Below, in pieces: positions 6,425-7,211 of a stretch of 7,211 bases of DNA. The stretch covers positions 1 through 7,211 of the forward strand of contig VBAF01000150.1 of assembly GCA_005884705.1 (NCBI GenBank), written 5' to 3'. The translations under genes and the position numbers were made by a program. The notes below the pieces were generated by a model that was not told where the DNA came from, ran no database searches, and worked only from the letters and a program-made list of their open reading frames with translations. The stretch comes from Alphaproteobacteria bacterium. GTDB taxonomy: Bacteria; Pseudomonadota; Alphaproteobacteria; Reyranellales; Reyranellaceae. Each line of letters begins with the position of its first letter. Within the stretch, counting starts at the first letter, position 1.

Positions 6425-6754
6425 ATGGCTGACGACATCAAGCCGCGCCTGCGCGTGCCGACCTCCGCCAAGAAAGGCGAGGTGGTCGAGATCAAGACGC
6501 TGATCACCCATCCAATGGAGACCGGCCTGCGCAAGGACTCCGACGGAAAGCTGGTGCCGCGGCTGATCGTGAATGCGCTGGCCGTGACCTACAACGACAA
6601 GCCGGTGCTCAACGCCAGGCTCGAGCCCGCGGTGTCGGCCAATCCCTATCTCGCCTTCTTCCTGAAGGTCGATGAGTCGGGCACGCTCAAGTTCACCTGG
6701 ACTGACGACAACAAGCAGAGCTGGAGCGCCGAGAGCAAGATCGAGGTGACGTGA
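6425..6754 (+). CDS. soxZ: SoxZ, partner of SoxY
   Basis: Small 109-residue all-beta protein that binds SoxY and shapes its carrier arm for the Sox enzymes. It has no signal peptide, as usual: SoxZ is exported together with SoxY. Family landmarks are 'RLRVPTSAKKGEVVEIKTLITHPMETGLRKD', 'PRLIVNALAVTYNDKPVL', 'AVSANPYLAFFLKV' and 'SGTLKFTWTDD'. The ribosome site GAGGAGGA overlaps the SoxY stop (TGAGGAGGA), so the two are tightly coupled. The stop overlaps the SoxB start. Length is normal and nothing is missing. Confidence 0.95.
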   Translation: MADDIKPRLRVPTSAKKGEVVEIKTLITHPMETGLRKDSDGKLVPRLIVNALAVTYNDKPVLNARLEPAVSANPYLAFFLKVDESGTLKFTWTDDNKQSWSAESKIEVT

Positions 6755-7211
6755 CTCTCGGCCGCCGCGCGCTCCTGCAGGTCGCGGCCGCGACGGCGGC
6801 GCTGGGCGGCCGCGCGGCGTTCGGCCAGCGCGGCACGCCGACCCAAGCCGACCTGCTGCGCTTCAGGGCGACCGGCCAGGTCACGCTGCTCAACTTCACC
6901 GACCTGCATGCGCAGCTCATGCCGCTCTATTTCCGCGAGCCGTCGGTGAACATCGGGGTCGGCGCCGGTCGCGGGCTGCCGCCGCATCTGGTGGGCGAGA
7001 AACTCCTGGAGGCCTACAAGCTCGGCCGCGGCAGCGTCGAGGCCTATGCGCTGGCCTGCACCGATTTCGAGGGACTGGCGCGCACCTACGGCCGGATTGG
7101 CGGGCTCGACCGGATGGCGACCCTGATCAAGGCGATCCGGGCCGAGCGCGGCGACAAGGTTCTGCTGCTCGACGGCGGTGACACCTGGCAGGGCAGCTAC
7201 ACCGCGCTGCA
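6751..7211 (+). CDS. soxB: SoxB, sulfate thiohydrolase, 3' end cut by the window
   Basis: Periplasmic metallohydrolase (5'-nucleotidase/metallophosphoesterase fold, dimanganese) that releases sulfate from the SoxY-bound thiosulfonate. Only about 153 of an expected 560 or so residues are in the window. I place the start at GTG 6751, which overlaps the SoxZ stop as GTGA; no ATG suits. The N-terminus 'TLGRRALLQVAAATAALGG' is a Tat-type signal. The metal motif 'LLNFTDLHAQLMPLYFREP' gives Asp51 and His53. 'YGRIGGLDRMATLIKAIR' and 'LLLDGGDTWQGS' (Asp144) are further characteristic SoxB segments. The frame is open to the window edge. The GTG start makes it easy to miss in ATG-only searches. Confidence 0.93.
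   Translation, partial: MTLGRRALLQVAAATAALGGRAAFGQRGTPTQADLLRFRATGQVTLLNFTDLHAQLMPLYFREPSVNIGVGAGRGLPPHLVGEKLLEAYKLGRGSVEAYALACTDFEGLARTYGRIGGLDRMATLIKAIRAERGDKVLLLDGGDTWQGSYTAL

Overview
The window is GC-rich proteobacterial DNA. The gene families, the codon bias (strong G/C at third positions) and a dispersed 'CCTGAGCGAAGCGAAGGA' repeat suggest an alphaproteobacterium (Rhizobiales or Rhodospirillales type). I cannot name the genus from sequence alone.

Left part (1-3491, all + strand): the 3' end of a Bug-type solute receptor of the tripartite tricarboxylate transporter (TTT) family. Next comes a 160-base gap holding a folded dispersed repeat (756-874). It is followed by a tight cluster of a thiolase-like protein, a zinc-ribbon/OB-fold (DUF35) partner overlapping it by 4 bases, and a second complete Bug receptor. 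This looks like an uptake and acyl-CoA (or aldol) cleavage module for an unknown organic acid.

Middle (3517-4359, - strand): a secreted alpha/beta hydrolase with an intact Ser-Asp-His triad. It converges on the second Bug gene and diverges from the sox genes.

Right part (4431-7211, + strand): a periplasmic thiosulfate-oxidation (Sox) operon. It begins with a small class I cytochrome c. This runs, through a break of reading frame near 4797-4811, into one open frame carrying SoxX-like and SoxA-like domains with three heme sites. SoxY (C-terminal GGCGG sulfur-carrier arm), SoxZ and the start of SoxB follow. In the known pathway SoxXA couples thiosulfate oxidatively to the SoxY cysteine, SoxZ is SoxY's partner, SoxB hydrolyses off the sulfone as sulfate, and electrons leave through a c-type cytochrome. 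The first cytochrome of this operon could be that acceptor.

The most notable points are: (1) SoxX and SoxA are fused in one frame, with no start codon or signal peptide of their own; (2) the frame is broken between the leading cytochrome and SoxXA; (3) the SoxA part seems to have His where the distal Cys ligand of its first heme is expected; and (4) the 756-874 repeat has one arm split by an extra perfect hairpin. Nothing here shows a wholly new defence or mobile system. The novelty lies in the SoxXA architecture.
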